A stretch of DNA of 64,000 nt from Prostheceraeus crozeri (GCA_907163375.1 CAJQUW010009052.1:223639-287638), one strand, 5' to 3'. Shown: positions 25,601-34,119, numbered from the stretch's first letter. Numbers and translations: made by a program. Notes: generated by a model from the sequence alone, not told the origin.

Positions 25601-28600
25601 TTGCAATCAAAATGGGAATGTGCCTGTCCTTTCTTTGATAAATCAAGCCAACCGTGACTACTTTATGAGTGTCACTAGTTAGTATTTCGTATTTTCACTG
25701 TCCAAAAGAATGTGAATTCTTCGATTTAAACGGATATCTGACTTTAATTGTAAAGTATCAAAATGTCTCAATTGTTCAATTTTGTAAAGTTACATTGTCG
25801 ACGATTTCCGAAATAGTGAATGATAAAATATGTCTTTATCTTGGGAATATTTGATTAGTAATAAAGTATATAAGTTAATTTTTGCATGTTAAAATTTTTC
25901 CAAAATTTGGATGGAATGCTTTTTTATTGCATCATACTCATTGATTTCTCATTGAGATTAATAGAGCTCTATTCATTTGAATCGGCGTCTTCGAATTATT
26001 TCCACACCCAAATGCACCACGCTTTAGATGACCGATGTGGACTTTTTAGCTGTTGTTCCTGAAACTTTTCTATAGACCACAAGCTTGCTCACTTCGTGCT
26101 GTCAAGCCATAGCTTCAATTGATAAGTAAATATTCCATATTCAGTGATAACGATGATAAGTTAGTTGCAACTCCATGTTCTTCCGATTTCCAGAAACTTC
26201 AGCTTACTTTTCTTTAGACATTTTGTTTTCACTTGACTAATTGCTTTCCACCATCGACCAGTCAAACCGGCCGTCTAGTGTAGAAATGAATTTCAGCTTT
26301 CAGTCCAGGTGTTATATGTAGGAGTCCATGGAGCATCTCACCATCCATCTTCGCATTCCCAGTGAAAATGACCTTGAGGTGATTTCTACGGTTTACAATT
26401 TGGACTCGTAGATATCTCAAGCTTTCCACACTTCAATGCTATGAACTGCATGGGCTATGTAGAAATTATCACAGATTTGCGTCTTTTACAGATCAAAATC
26501 TTGGACTTTTGATATCATAGATTTTAGGTTCAGTAACAATGCATATATTACCTTTCAAATGATCAGCCTAAATCAGTGGTTCTTAAAGTGGGGTCCACGG
26601 ACCCCCAGGGGGTCCGTAGCGCTTTTCCAGGGGTCCATGAAGGGAATCCCGGTTAAAGTGTATTTTATAAAATTATTTTAAATCAAAACGCGAAAGATGA
26701 GACAACCAAATCTCTCTCTCTCCCTCTTCCTGGAGTGAAAGTATACTACCACAGAGATCGGATTCACTGGCCTCCTGCCGCCTGACGAAGTTACCTCCTA
26801 CTTGTGTGAGGCAGGATTTTCCACCCTTCTTGATATCAAGACCAAGAAGAGGAATAGGCTGGATGCAGTTCACGACATGCGACTTGCTCTTTACAGTGCA
26901 ATTCCTCGGTTTAAAGTGCTTTGCAGTGATAATAAGCAAGAGCATGTTAGCCATTGAATTGTGAACAGTTTTCTAACTGCTCAGCTAATGGTAACTGTAT
27001 TATCGCCTGTCTATAATGCAAACTATTTTGCAAAAATCTGTATCTTTTAAATTGGGTGGGGTCCAGGAGTCGCTCCGACGACTCGAAGGGGGTCCGCGAC
27101 CCAGTCAACTTCAAGAACCACTGGCCTAAATCGTCTGGCGCTACGCGCCGACGATTTAGGCTGTCATTTGAAAGGTAATATATCTTCATTAATTAACAAC
27201 AATTTGCATTCATCAAGGGCATTTGTTATTCTATTGCGTCATTTCTCATTGATTAGCGTTAGCTCATTATTGCATAGATATCTGTCACGTTTAAATAGAG
27301 ATTTTGCAATGAATAACGGCATTTTGCATTTGATAGCAGATGATATCAGAAAATGAACGGAGAACGCCAGACAAGAAGAACAATTTCTCAAGTCGACAAG
27401 CAGCGAATTGTTGATGCATATCTCAATCCTAATCAAGATTATATTGACGTAGCTACCAGTTTGGGAATACGTCGTGGTACTGCGTGGTCCATCGTTCGAC
27501 GTTACCAACAAAATTCGATAATGCACCTTGCCACAGTCGAGCTGAGCAAGCCATTTTAGCTGCTGGGCATGCAATCAAGAGAATACCGCCATATTCTCAT
27601 TTCCTGAATATTGTAGAGAATTCTTTCAGTGTTTGGAAGGCGGAAGTCAAAAGGAATCTGGAGGAAGATCGTTATCACATGCTTCTACAGTCGCATCAAA
27701 TGCAGTTAGCAACATTGGCACAAATATCAGAGGAAAATCTGTTGTGTATGACACCTGATATCTGTCAGACTTCATGGAGGAAAGTACGCCAATTGATACC
27801 TCGGTGTTTACTCCTTGAGGACATTCTTGATAACCATGCTTGAAAATTGTGCATCTTTTTGTACAATATGCTTTCAATTTGTGTGGATGCTTTCGTGTTT
27901 TGTGAGGTGAAATGCGTTGATTAAAGTCCTGTCAACAAACTGATAATTCATTTTTATAAAGACGACAAATTTTATTAACAACATCAAAGGTTACCGGTTT
28001 TGATATTTTCTCTACGGGAAATGCTTCAGAAGTTCATCCTAAAGGTAGAGAGTTTCGTACATTTGATTCTAAACATTCTTCACGACACATGTGCCGCTAA
28101 TCAATGAAAAATGCCGCTAAAAATGACATAATGAATAATAAATATCTTCATTGACTACAATGAATGAGAAACTTCAACAACTGCATGTGAAATGCCGTTG
28201 ATGAATGCAAATTGCCGTTAATTAATGACAGATGTGCAGTAATAAATGCAAAAACATGTACTTGCTTCATTGAAAATTAACAATCTCCTAAAGTCCACTA
28301 ATCGACCGATTACCGATTATCATTCTAGCACGTCATAATCGTCCGATTAATCGGTTTGCCGATCAATCAGTACACCGTTACATAAACCATTATCGAATTT
28401 CTGATAGAGTCAGCAATTTTATACTCGTATTTTGTTCAGTCATATACTCGAATATGCTGGTTCTTTGGTCAGTCAATGGTGTGTACACCATGATATAGTT
28501 ACTTGCTTAAGTTAGTGTGTGGACAGGATCACCAACTGTTCCCACAACATGATCGACAAACTGCTTTCATTACTGGCGAACGACCGCAAGGCTCGTGAAG

Positions 28601-29220
28601 ATGTTAATCCAGCCGCCAGATACAGTACACGTGGTGTTACATAGTCATTGGATCGATTTCTTTTTTTGGAGCAGTCGTTGCCAAATCCTTATCACCACCA
28701 CTACAAAGTTTTCTCCACAATGGATATTCGGAATGAAAGTGGAGGGTCGTTGAAGAACGAGAAGATCATGCGTCTTTTGAATTGTTGTATACATAGCTCT
28801 TGTTTCAAGATGCATATAGCTTGACCACTACTGCTGCATTGCTGACATGTAGCAGGCACGATATTTTGTGCAGTCTTTCCATCATCGGAATTTAAATTCG
28901 GAGTCTTCTGGCATCTTCAGTACGAGCAAGACATGATCAGCAGGCAAGAACCCACGTTTCCTAAGTCATGATCATTGCTTTCAAAATACAGTAGAAGTCG
29001 CATATCGCATGAATTCACATGCATGTGAAGGTTTATAGAGATCAATACAGATTGAATTTTTACATTTTGCTAGCGATAAATTCACCAATTGACAAATTCA
29101 CTTCTGTGCTGTCATGAATTTCTCAGCATTCACGCATGTGTCTTTTGTTTCAGAGGCCGGAAGCGTTTCGTCTCGGAAGGAGATGGAGGTCGGGTGAAGA
29201 CAACGTTTCTGCCGGAATGA
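1554..29220 (+). CDS. PDCD4: PDCD4-like tumour suppressor, translation inhibitor (5' partial, six exons)
   Basis: Programmed cell death 4 binds the helicase eIF4A through two MA3 domains, blocks its entry into eIF4F, and so represses cap-dependent translation. It shuttles between nucleus and cytoplasm. The coding exons are 1554-1660, 3901-4014, 7542-7766, 8589-8909, 17361-17617 and 29154-29220. All have GT/AG borders and their phases agree: phase 0 except the last junction, where AA plus A makes a lysine codon. Visible blocks in order are [10 protein letters not shown] and DPNYDSD near the start, the first MA3 domain ([29 protein letters not shown]), the second MA3 domain ([35 protein letters not shown]) and the tail [15 protein letters not shown]. 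The tail retains the RxRxxS site that AKT/S6K phosphorylates in vertebrate PDCD4. The product ends soon after, in TTFLPE. The N-terminal part lies outside the window. The gene spans more than 27 kb because the introns are full of transposons. Confidence 0.93.
2712..2850 (+). other. Unexplained open stretch with an exon-like donor
   Basis: Inside the first visible intron, a plus-strand frame from about 2711 reads as plausible protein ([20 protein letters not shown], then a leucine/proline-rich tail) and stops being open just after a good donor, agaag|gtaatt at 2851. The upstream acceptor is poor and the 139-nt length does not fit the phase-0 junction between the flanking PDCD4 exons. It is therefore not a constitutive PDCD4 exon. 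It may be a relic of a mobile element or another gene. I do not recognise the protein. Confidence 0.25.
3901..4014 (+). CDS. PDCD4: PDCD4 exon, start of first MA3 domain
   Basis: The acceptor is atcttcag before 3901 and the donor is ttg|gtaagt at 4015. It holds 38 full codons, phase 0 at both ends. [18 protein letters not shown] matches helix 1 of the first MA3 domain in PDCD4 and eIF4G. Confidence 0.93.
4015..7541. other. PDCD4: Intron of PDCD4, mostly featureless
   Basis: An AT-rich intron. Apart from the reverse-transcriptase relic described separately (6440-6860), I see no gene, RNA or repeat. The short open frames on the minus strand near 5837-6151 have no recognisable content. Confidence 0.6.
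6440..6860 (+). mobile_element. LTR-retroelement reverse transcriptase relic (fossil)
   Basis: The plus strand reads [16 protein letters not shown] near 6475-6520. This corresponds to the reverse-transcriptase fingers/palm start seen in Gypsy-like and retrovirus-like elements (PxxKxNGKxRFxVDYR). A short stretch near 6805-6850 resembles the catalytic FVDDFLI region, here with LDDFLIV. Only a few hundred bases of pol remain. No LTRs are recognisable around it and it is broken at several places. It is an old fossil lying in a PDCD4 intron. The family assignment is by eye only. Confidence 0.45.
7542..7766 (+). CDS. PDCD4: PDCD4 exon, core of first MA3 domain
   Basis: The acceptor is ctatttcag before 7542 and the donor is tctgat|gtaaga at 7767. 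It holds 75 full codons. [20 protein letters not shown] followed by LLSDMCG and [12 protein letters not shown] aligns with the PDCD4 segment that contains LAVSLALEGKASHREMTSKL. Confidence 0.95.
7767..8588. other. PDCD4: PDCD4 intron, nothing recognised
   Basis: An 822-bp intron of ordinary AT-rich sequence. The overlapping short open frames here have no recognisable domain and are probably chance. Confidence 0.6.
8589..8909 (+). CDS. PDCD4: PDCD4 exon, end of MA3-1 and start of MA3-2
   Basis: The acceptor is tttttcag before 8589 and the donor is taccag|gtgaga at 8910. It holds 107 full codons. [13 protein letters not shown] closes the first MA3 domain; [14 protein letters not shown] and [20 protein letters not shown] open the second. 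The linker VWGVSGGDK matches the VWGSGGG segment of vertebrate PDCD4. Confidence 0.96.
8963..10174 (+). mobile_element. piggyBac transposon, damaged; only the left end is recognisable
   Basis: The left end is a TTAA (8963-8966) followed by CCCTTTTAACGG, the usual start of a piggyBac terminal repeat after its TTAA target. The body encodes transposase pieces. I could not find a matching right terminal repeat (a reverse complement ending in TTAA) before or after the hAT insertion at 10388, so the right end appears lost or diverged. A CA/CG-rich microsatellite lies at about 9094-9129. Confidence 0.75.
9184..10174 (+). pseudogene. piggyBac (PGBD-like) transposase pseudogene
   Basis: The transposase catalyses TTAA-specific cut-and-paste transposition with a DDD/RNase-H-like core. 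The first frame (9184-9714) carries [13 protein letters not shown], the family block that includes one catalytic aspartate. It is followed after a collapsed middle by [16 protein letters not shown] (the TxRxNRxGLP block). The second frame (9668-10174) has [20 protein letters not shown] and the C-terminal cysteine-rich domain (CPDCGAALF...CFKLNH). The frame changes between about 9670 and 9715. The N-terminal half and part of the core are missing; about 330 residues remain of the usual 550-600. It is not functional. Confidence 0.88.
10388..13056. mobile_element. hAT-type DNA transposon, non-autonomous, 2.67 kb
   Basis: The terminal inverted repeats are CAGAGCTGGAAAA (10388) and its reverse complement with one mismatch at 13044-13056 (CAGAGTTGGAAAA). 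An exact 8-bp target duplication GTCATAAG lies at 10380-10387 and 13057-13064, the hAT hallmark. Subterminal clusters of AATTCC occur at both ends (10415-10510 and 12985-13040), likely transposase binding sites. I see no transposase frame inside, so it should depend on a relative. It contains (GA)n microsatellites at 10778-10792 and 11825-11844. Confidence 0.85.
13065..16461. other. PDCD4: PDCD4 intron with a 39-bp direct repeat and one ORF relic
   Basis: A 39-bp sequence beginning TTGAAACAAACTG occurs intact at 13116-13154. It also occurs split by the hAT (10359-10387 plus 13065-13074), so a local direct repeat existed before insertion. The rest is AT-rich intron without recognisable genes apart from the open stretch at 15069-15368. 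Confidence 0.6.
15069..15368 (+). pseudogene. Unrecognised degenerate ORF, 99 codons with one TGA
   Basis: An ATG at 15069 opens a frame that runs to a TAG at 15366-15368, interrupted only by a TGA at 15192-15194. The translation looks like protein: a leucine-rich start ([23 protein letters not shown]) and a basic middle with a helical end ([25 protein letters not shown]). I do not recognise it. It could be a retrocopy fragment, a transposon accessory ORF, or chance. Confidence 0.35.
16470..17133 (-). mobile_element. hAT-derived short element carrying a BED-finger remnant
   Basis: The ends begin CAGGGATGCG and are flanked by a perfect 8-bp duplication CTTTAAAC (16462-16469 and 17134-17141). 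The subterminal sequence contains GGAGTCGGAGTCC-type repeats in inverted order. A second, diverged copy lies in the opposite orientation at about 34892-35516. In that copy the reading strand encodes a BED-type zinc-finger end (SNLKRHLIDVH), so both are likely deletion derivatives of an autonomous hAT that retain the N-terminal finger. Here that strand is minus. At 664 bp it is non-autonomous. Confidence 0.85.
17361..17617 (+). CDS. PDCD4: PDCD4 exon, core of second MA3 domain
   Basis: The acceptor is tttttttcag before 17361. The exon reads [26 protein letters not shown] and [10 protein letters not shown], matching the second MA3 domain. A TGA would end the frame at 17619-17621 if the transcript read through. 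The donor GTGAGT at 17618 gives instead an 85-codon exon plus two bases (AA), which joins in phase to the exon at 29154. This restores the conserved [12 protein letters not shown] tail, so the splice is preferred over the in-line stop. Confidence 0.93.
17828..17995 (+). mobile_element. tRNA-derived SINE
   Basis: An A-box-like TGACACAGTGG at about 17839 and a B-box-like GGTTCAAAGGTC at about 17873 stand at tRNA-like spacing. The following ATCATTGGAAGTCGG aligns with a second copy at 61285 in this window, which continues into AGGAAGGGCATCTG, a tail seen in many invertebrate tRNA SINEs. It is diverged. Confidence 0.6.
18526..20538 (-). CDS. LINE reverse transcriptase, 670-codon open frame
   Basis: This is the reverse transcriptase of a target-primed non-LTR retrotransposon. 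It contains [13 protein letters not shown] (motif 0/1), [10 protein letters not shown], the [10 protein letters not shown] block, [11 protein letters not shown] (first catalytic aspartate), [11 protein letters not shown] and MYADDTTLF at about residue 396 with the catalytic DD pair. The C-terminal thumb-like region [18 protein letters not shown] is typical of CR1/Jockey-type elements. The natural start lies upstream in the endonuclease frame: [15 protein letters not shown] near the first methionine is the linker usually fused to the endonuclease. An unbroken 2-kb frame suggests recent insertion into the PDCD4 intron, opposite to the gene. Confidence 0.92.
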   Translation of the reverse strand: MASDRDVGLHPHRTFQMKPHSQPWFTPECAAASCQRDHFFHKYKRDSSAGKLELYKTARRHCKETIHQAKSRYALYVRKSIATQKLGSKDFWRIYNSVTNRNKSSIPALRHAEVSTSMATTSADKAELLCKEFAKNSSLDDGGRIPPPIPMRTDETVSPPSVTVRNVKKIIAGLDSSKSSGPDGIPVSVFKHLSPELSPLLSKLFSRCVSTGEFPSCWKVASVVPVPKKGSDSSLPSSYRPISLLPIAGKIFEAVINQHIVNFLETQNLLSEEQYGFRHSRSTADLLSYVTEHVSRVLDRQGETRSVALDISKAFDKVWHQGLLMKLKSYGVADQLHKLLPSFLSDRQISVVLDGQKSSTKFVNAGVPQGSILGPTLFLLYINDLPDCLVSKLVMYADDTTLFNSNERLAKNAQQRQQLCNVLNEDLRRVSEWGANWLVSFNPSKTQSILHSRLKGDDDHSIKMSDNRIREQDSISFLGLAVTKDLSWKPYIQSISKQAAQRIGSLYRASSYLPPQTICYLYKSTIRPLMEYCCHLWAGAPQTHLNLLERVEKRVKNLMGENLASKLQPLSVRRDVASLSLFYRYYFGRSSSAVNECVPKPKIFSRSTRRANALTCYNVSLERARTVSRSKSFFVRTAQLWNQLPQTTFPDQYNLDTFKRRANRFLMGAA
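20656..21470 (-). pseudogene. LINE apurinic-like endonuclease, one frame change
   Basis: The N-terminal piece starts [12 protein letters not shown] at 21470 and has [13 protein letters not shown] and [10 protein letters not shown] (catalytic N and E of the APE-like fold). The second frame (from about 21125) continues with [14 protein letters not shown] (catalytic DxN) and [11 protein letters not shown] (catalytic SDH). All core residues of the AP-endonuclease-like family are visible, but they lie in two frames. It nicks target DNA to prime reverse transcription. Confidence 0.88.
22100..23122. other. PDCD4: PDCD4 intron, no gene recognised
   Basis: AT-rich intron. At 21862-22098 a 78-codon plus-strand frame next to the LINE 5' end has no recognisable family. 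Nothing else stands out until the palindromes beginning at 23123. Confidence 0.5.
23123..23166. repeat. Perfect palindrome, 21-bp arms, 2-nt centre
   Basis: CAAATTAGACGGCCTTAATT plus G is followed by CA and then its exact reverse complement. The sequence ACGGCC in the arms recurs near the ends of the foldback element (about 23547 and 26273). The palindrome may therefore be two fused ends of a related element. Confidence 0.85.
23429..23452. repeat. Perfect 24-bp palindrome
   Basis: GGTATTTCTCCT is followed directly by its reverse complement. The right arm plus flank (AGGAGAAATACCCGCTCAG) resembles 23236-23256, so the interval 23230-23480 appears to hold two diverged copies of one short repeat beside the foldback element. 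Confidence 0.7.
23504..26318. mobile_element. Foldback element with about 0.6-kb terminal inverted repeats (fossil)
   Basis: The left arm, 23504-24144, and the right arm, 25711-26318, are reverse complements with scattered differences. The outer ends read ATATAACACCTGG inwards. The interior carries, on the minus strand, a decayed coding remnant: around 24830-24920 it reads [13 protein letters not shown] followed by RHN, a block I associate with proteins near reverse transcriptase or recombinase genes of animal mobile elements. Long inverted arms occur in Polintons and in foldback DNA transposons; 2.8 kb is far too short for a whole Polinton. I treat it as a fossil, broken at several places. 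No clear target duplication was found. Confidence 0.65.
26574..27123 (+). mobile_element. hAT deletion derivative, 550 bp
   Basis: The terminal repeats CAGTGGTTCTTAAAG and CAGTGGTTCTTGAAG (in reverse) are flanked by a perfect 8-bp duplication GCCTAAAT (26566-26573 and 27124-27131). It keeps the 3' end of a transposase gene at about 26780-26957. Confidence 0.92.
26781..26957 (+). pseudogene. C-terminal end of hAT transposase (ZBED-like)
   Basis: The frame reads [17 protein letters not shown] then [18 protein letters not shown] and ends QEHVSH before a TGA at 26955-26957. This is the hAT C-terminal dimerisation region as found in ZBED5/SCAND3-like proteins (CExGFSxLxxIKTKxRNRL). All upstream coding sequence, including the zinc finger and catalytic core, is missing from this copy. 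It is inactive. Confidence 0.85.
27183..28276 (+). mobile_element. Tc1/mariner-type transposon, internally deleted
   Basis: A transposase pseudogene (27353-27843) sits between two subterminal regions (about 27183-27345 and 28085-28276). These carry multiple degenerate repeats of a TTAATTAAC-GGCAATTTGCATTCAT type in inverted orientation, as in elements with arrays of transposase sites. The exact termini and a TA duplication are not resolved. Confidence 0.75.
27353..27843 (+). pseudogene. Tc1-like DDE transposase with the middle deleted
   Basis: The first frame (27353-27559) starts [20 protein letters not shown] and contains a helix-turn-helix ([19 protein letters not shown]) typical of Tc1/IS630 DNA-binding domains. 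From about 27510 the next frame reads [13 protein letters not shown], then [20 protein letters not shown], the second D and final E/D blocks of the DDE core. The first catalytic aspartate and about 150 residues between the two parts are absent, and the frames differ. It is inactive. Confidence 0.88.
28277..29153. other. PDCD4: PDCD4 intron, last part
   Basis: Near 28296-28372 several copies of a CGATTA/TAATCGG motif follow each other, like the end of another short repeat. Otherwise I see nothing before the acceptor at 29151-29153. Confidence 0.5.
29154..29220 (+). CDS. PDCD4: PDCD4 last coding exon
   Basis: The acceptor is ttttgtttcag before 29154. The first base completes a lysine codon; 21 codons follow, [15 protein letters not shown] then TTFLPE, and a TGA at 29218-29220. 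The conserved [12 protein letters not shown] contains the basophilic-kinase site that controls nuclear localisation in vertebrate PDCD4. The tail after it differs from vertebrates. Confidence 0.95.
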
Positions 29221-29540
29221 ATAAATGGCTGTGTATCGTTCGTTTCCATTTCACATCTGCTCATCTGCCGTCCTTCATCCCGGTTCATCTTCCATTCATA
29301 TGTTCCGGTGTGGAAGACGAATTTACACACCGATTGTGTGTTCACTTTGAATCATTTTGTTTTGTTGTTTAGAAATTTTCTTTAGTAAGAAGCAATTATT
29401 GTGGCCCGGGTTGGCGTTTTGTGTACAGCAGTGAAGGTCTCATTTGCTTGACGATTTCCAATGTTTTTACAGATGAAGTATAATGGTATTTTTCAATTGA
29501 CTTTTCTCTCATTAAGATAAGGAATTCTTACATTGTAGGG
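29221..29540 (+). other. PDCD4: Probable PDCD4 3' UTR
   Basis: Transcribed 3' sequence is expected here. An AATAAA overlaps the stop codon (29220-29225) and is too close to be the working signal. A later AATAAA near 29920 lies within an inserted hAT element. The true poly(A) site cannot be fixed from sequence. Confidence 0.4.
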
Positions 29541-30182
29541 CAGTGGCGGCTCGTCAGAGGAGGCGAGGGAGGCATTGCCTCCCCATGATTTTCTGCGGCA
29601 AGATATTTTATATTCCTGACATTTTTCTACTCTATTTTGTTTAATTCATTAAAATAGTAACATTGATCACACGGCAACACGCCTCAGCCGAGCAGCGCAG
29701 ATATCAAACTAGCTGTATTGCAAAAGCGTACTTTCAATGCTGCTTATTGGTACGAAAAAGTGTCATGGCTTACTGGAAGCGTAAAAAGACAAAAAGTTAT
29801 TTTGCTGGCCTTGTCTTTTGTTTCCACCTTCGGCAGTTCCCGAGGTATGGTTCAGAAGAGGCTATGACGACTGGAAGAATCCTGACCGTGCAAACTCTTT
29901 ATGTGAATTTTTGTACAAATAAATAAGCATTACAATGCCATGCTAAACTCATTCTGTGCTGTCATTTTCAAAGTAGGCCCTATTTTTACATTATTATTTA
30001 CTAGGCCTACGGATGACTTATTTTGGCGAGCACATAGGCCTACCTTTAATTTTAGGAATTAGTTGATTTTAAAATATCCATCTTTGAAGCGTGTCAAATA
30101 TACTTCTGGCTTTTGCTTCATAGTTAAAATCTAATTTTTCATTTTTTGCCTCCTCATAGAAAATACCCACGAGCCGCCACTG
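29541..30182. mobile_element. hAT-type non-autonomous element, 642 bp
   Basis: The terminal inverted repeat CAGTGGCGGCTCGT is perfect at both ends, with a perfect 8-bp duplication TTGTAGGG (29533-29540 and 30183-30190). The short open frame inside (29663-29926) has no recognisable domain. The sharp termini suggest a fairly young insertion. Confidence 0.9.
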
Positions 30183-31332
30183 TTGTAGGGCCTACATGTG
30201 TTGGTGGGTCCTACATAGTCTCATGGTCCAAAGAAAAAGCGCCAATTTTGTATAATACACTTACTATGAATATTCCTAGGCCTTGTTTAATGATGCAAAT
30301 GGAAACTCTTAATTGATTGATCATGAAAATGTCCAATATTATTTAGCTGATTGATAACAACAATCAAAATTTCCATGTTACCTGCATGATTCCTGTCTAT
30401 TTGGTCCGGCACAAGGCCTACTATGAGAGGTTACGCGAAAGTGTTTTTTCTAACTGTCATCAATGAAATATTACTTGTATGTTTTCGGTTTCAGAACACT
30501 GCAGGAATTCAAGCTACTGTTGTAGTTTAGATCAGCTCTAATTCTTTCACGCAATTAAAGTCAATTCATCATTAAAATGTGCAATTAATCCAAAAACTAA
30601 AATCAATATTTCAAAAACTTAAATGATACCCACACTAATGTCTTAGTAGCCTATAAGTTTCACAAGATTCAAATTTTCCCATTTTCGGAAAGTTTTCAAC
30701 TCAAAAGAGAAAATTTGCATCACTATGATTTCACACAATTAACTTTTATTCAATCTATATGTAAGAATTTGAATCTTCTGATCACAATTCAGATGACATA
30801 TTCTGCCTCCAAAATGTTAGTTGGCTTTCAGCACATGTCGAATGAGGCCAATTAGAAGCCATCTGCTCGGTGAAGCAGGTGACGCGTTTGCACTGTTTCA
30901 ACAGCAACCGTCTGTTTGTCAGAATCGTCATCAGACTTGGAAATCATTGTGACATGTGAGAATGATCAGCAATTTTCTCAAAGTTTCTATGGTAGCTTGA
31001 TGTCTGTTTATGTGTGTGCATTTGAAAATCAATTGATGTAAAGAATTTATATGAAAATAAGAAGGTCATCACATTTCATGATCATATCTACTTGTGAAAA
31101 TGACTTGGCACTTACTTCTCAACAGTGATAGTTATCACATAATGAGCAAAGAAATTGTTTCTAAATTAAGTGCGCAGTAGACGCGGTTATAATTTACAGG
31201 TACACAGTTTATTTCTATATTATCGTATGGGCATTGTTTCAAAACATCAAAACATTCCTTTTAAAGATGTTTCTATAGCAGTGTTATTGAGTTTTGTAAT
31301 ATACTTCGCATGCGTTGGGTGTAAGTTACAAC
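30183..31332. other. Intergenic, nothing recognised
   Basis: Ordinary AT-rich sequence. The word TAGGCCTA and near variants recur here and in other parts of the window, but no gene or structured repeat is visible. Confidence 0.5.
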
Positions 31333-33664
31333 CGCCCAAGCAACCATGAAAGTGTTCTACAACAGCACGTGTCTCATGAACGTGTCCGACACGTCGAAAG
31401 TGTCGCGTCAGAGCACGTCCTTAGCACGTGGTGGGAAAGTGTATACCACGTTCAGTTATCACGTTCAAAAAGTTTTCCCCACGTGCGGAGCACGTCAAAA
31501 AAACCACTTTCGTCAAATTTAGCACTAGCCCCCTACTGGCTTACATTTTATTATTGTCTCCTATTTCTATCCCATTCTAGGTCAATTATGAAATCATTCA
31601 ATGTACTATAATGCCTCTCATTTCTGTCAAAGTTATCACATTAGTAGCCTACTTGTTAAACATTTGTCCTAAATCAAAAATGAATTCCGAACTTTTCATC
31701 AACCTTGTCACTTCCAATTCGCAACATAAAACTACTAATTACAGTTTACAATTACAGTTTTATTAGCGTTCACTATTTTTTAGCCCTGCAAGCATTTAAC
31801 ATTTACATAAAATTTAGAAAAAACATTGTTGTTCAACGTCATACTGCCACGAAATGTTCCAAGGATTTGCAGCATCACTGCAAAACCATAACATTCGGAG
31901 ACAGTGACAAAAATGTGCAAGAAATCACTCACCTCTCAGAAACAAGTCCAGGCCTACACAGTGATCAAAAGATTCTCCCTTGCCATATGGACGGACTGGA
32001 TGAATTGATTTGGTTAAATCCATTCATATTTTCAGTTTTGATTGTTGTAGGACAGCGATTCCGTGCAGCGATTCATTTCTGAAATACACATTAAAGATAT
32101 TGTTTTGTATGCAAAAAACATAAGTTTGCAAATCATCTTTCGATTGGCACGATTCGTTAGCCTTAATTGTATTATTGTAAAAAGCAATATATCACATCAT
32201 TAAAACATTTACATGTTCTTTAGAGTAGACAATTTCAGAAAGTCTTCGTCTTAGATAATGAAACAGAGTTTTAAACAGATGATGGGACGATTCATGGATA
32301 CATGGATTTGCACTCAATTTGCATGATGACTTACGTGGCACAATTAATCCACATCCGACTGGTTCAAATTACACTCATCCGACTGGCACTTTGGAGGAAA
32401 TAAAAAATAGATTTTCGACAAATGGATGCACACATAGTCATAACATATTGCATGCACTAGTAAACATGCACCATGAACATTAAGAATTCTGTACACGTAC
32501 GTATTTATAACAGTAGTCTCAGCAATAATAATTAAATTATACCCGCGACAGACTGTCGATGTCATTTAATTACCACATAATATTCCAGGATTACAAAACA
32601 TTCGGAGTATGCAAGCCTCCAATTATGATAAATTATCTTAGGCGTGAGGAAGCAATTTGACTCGGATAGAATTCAAGAGTGAAGAAATTTGCAACAAATT
32701 AATTGATATCAGATGACGGTATCGTTTTATTGACAACAAAGATCATTTTTCTTTTATTTTTTGTGATTTCATGAAGCTTCAAAATGTAAATCATATAATT
32801 TTGTGAAAATACGTGTATACCTAATACAGCATTCATTCATTTAAACTTAGGCAATGAAAGGAGTATAGACATCTCACCTGTAAGCTGTGGCAACTCCAAA
32901 CACATTTTGTGGTCAGAATGCATCAAACTGTCACGAGATGACATTCAAAGCCCTAGTTTTTAGCGACGAATGTAGGAAATAGAGTCAAGTCACTAAATAT
33001 GAAGTAAACCAAATCGCAATATATTTTGTAAGATCATAACGGTAAAAGCTTAGTCGGCAACTTGGAAAGACAAAATAAATGACCTGTAAATTGATTGTGG
33101 AGGTCGAATGTGGTTCGCGGAATTTGAATTCCTCTAAATGTCCAAAGAAAAGATGGTGATCAAGGCGTCGTGTAAGAAAATTTGGTCTAAGTCGTAGACG
33201 TTTCACTAAAATCGTAATGCTAGACAAATGAATCACGTTCGATGCGCAGAGTAGCCAGGAATGAAATGAAGACCGTTTGCACGTTTCCTTTCTCGCTGTC
33301 ATGTGATTATCGATGGTGACGCGTCGATTGAAGGTCAGTCGCTCAGGCGGGAGTGGGGAAATAATCTGTGCGCAGTTCTCCTCTATTCGGAACTGAAATG
33401 CGATGGGTACATTATGACCGCTTTATCTTAAAGCTGCGTAAATCATCGAAAGACAGACTCAGTCCATGCATCGAATAAGCTCAGCCGTAAAAAGACTTAC
33501 TGCATGATAATATTAAAATGTTGCAATTATAATCTATTCCAAATGCAGTCGCAAAATTGTGAATCTTCTGATACCATCATGAATCCTAAATGCATGGGTA
33601 GAAATCAAGGATGAATTTTTACTTTATCTTATTTTCGAAGATAAACATCAATTCAAAAACAAAA

Positions 33665-34045
33665 CATGAGAGAGAGATGAACCAAAGCTAGATTCATAGA
33701 CGTGGGGCGAGAAAAGAAATGAAGGAGAAAGATAGAGATGAGAATTGATTAGAATTAATCAAGGAATAAGAAATAGAAGTATAGAAAAAGGAGTGATGAG
33801 GAAAGAGAAGAATAAGAAGAGGATAAAGGTGAGAAATGAGGAGACAGAGAAGAGAAGTAAGAAATGAAGAGAAATCAAGAGAGAAAGAAAGAAAAGAAGA
33901 GAAATGCTGAGAGAGAAGAAAAGTGAGGAAAAAGAGAAGAGGAGGAAAAAAGAAAAGAAATTATGACAGAGAAAAGTATCAAGAGAAGCGAGGAGATAAA
34001 GTGATGGAGAGAGCGAGATAAAAGAGATTGGAAATGAAAAAAGTT
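33665..34045 (+). repeat. Polypurine (GA-rich) tract, about 380 bp
   Basis: The plus strand is nearly all A and G for several hundred bases (AGAGAGAAGAAAAG-type words). It lies within the ACGTG-ended element. Such mirror-like purine tracts can form triplex DNA. No coding is visible. Confidence 0.8.
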
Positions 34046-34119
34046 AGTTTCAAATTTTAGTGCAATTAAAGTGAAAATGATTCATCATAGCGTGAACGTC
34101 ATAATTTCTTAATTCATCG

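Larger units (their letters stand above)
26544..27183. repeat. Palindromic repeat split by a hAT insertion
   Basis: The left side, ATATTACCTTTCAAATGATC followed by AGCCTAAAT, ends at the hAT. To the right of it the sequence GCCTAAATCGTCTGGCGC turns around at 27141 and returns as GACGATTTAGGC, ending with CATTTGAAAGGTAATAT. Before the hAT arrived this was a single hairpin of roughly 90 bp. Confidence 0.8.

Noticed and set aside
26673-26954. 93-codon minus-strand frame within the hAT
   Set aside because: It is the shadow of the plus-strand transposase C terminus.
29663-29926. 87-codon frame inside the 29.5-kb hAT
   Set aside because: No recognisable domain; chance frame in a non-autonomous element.
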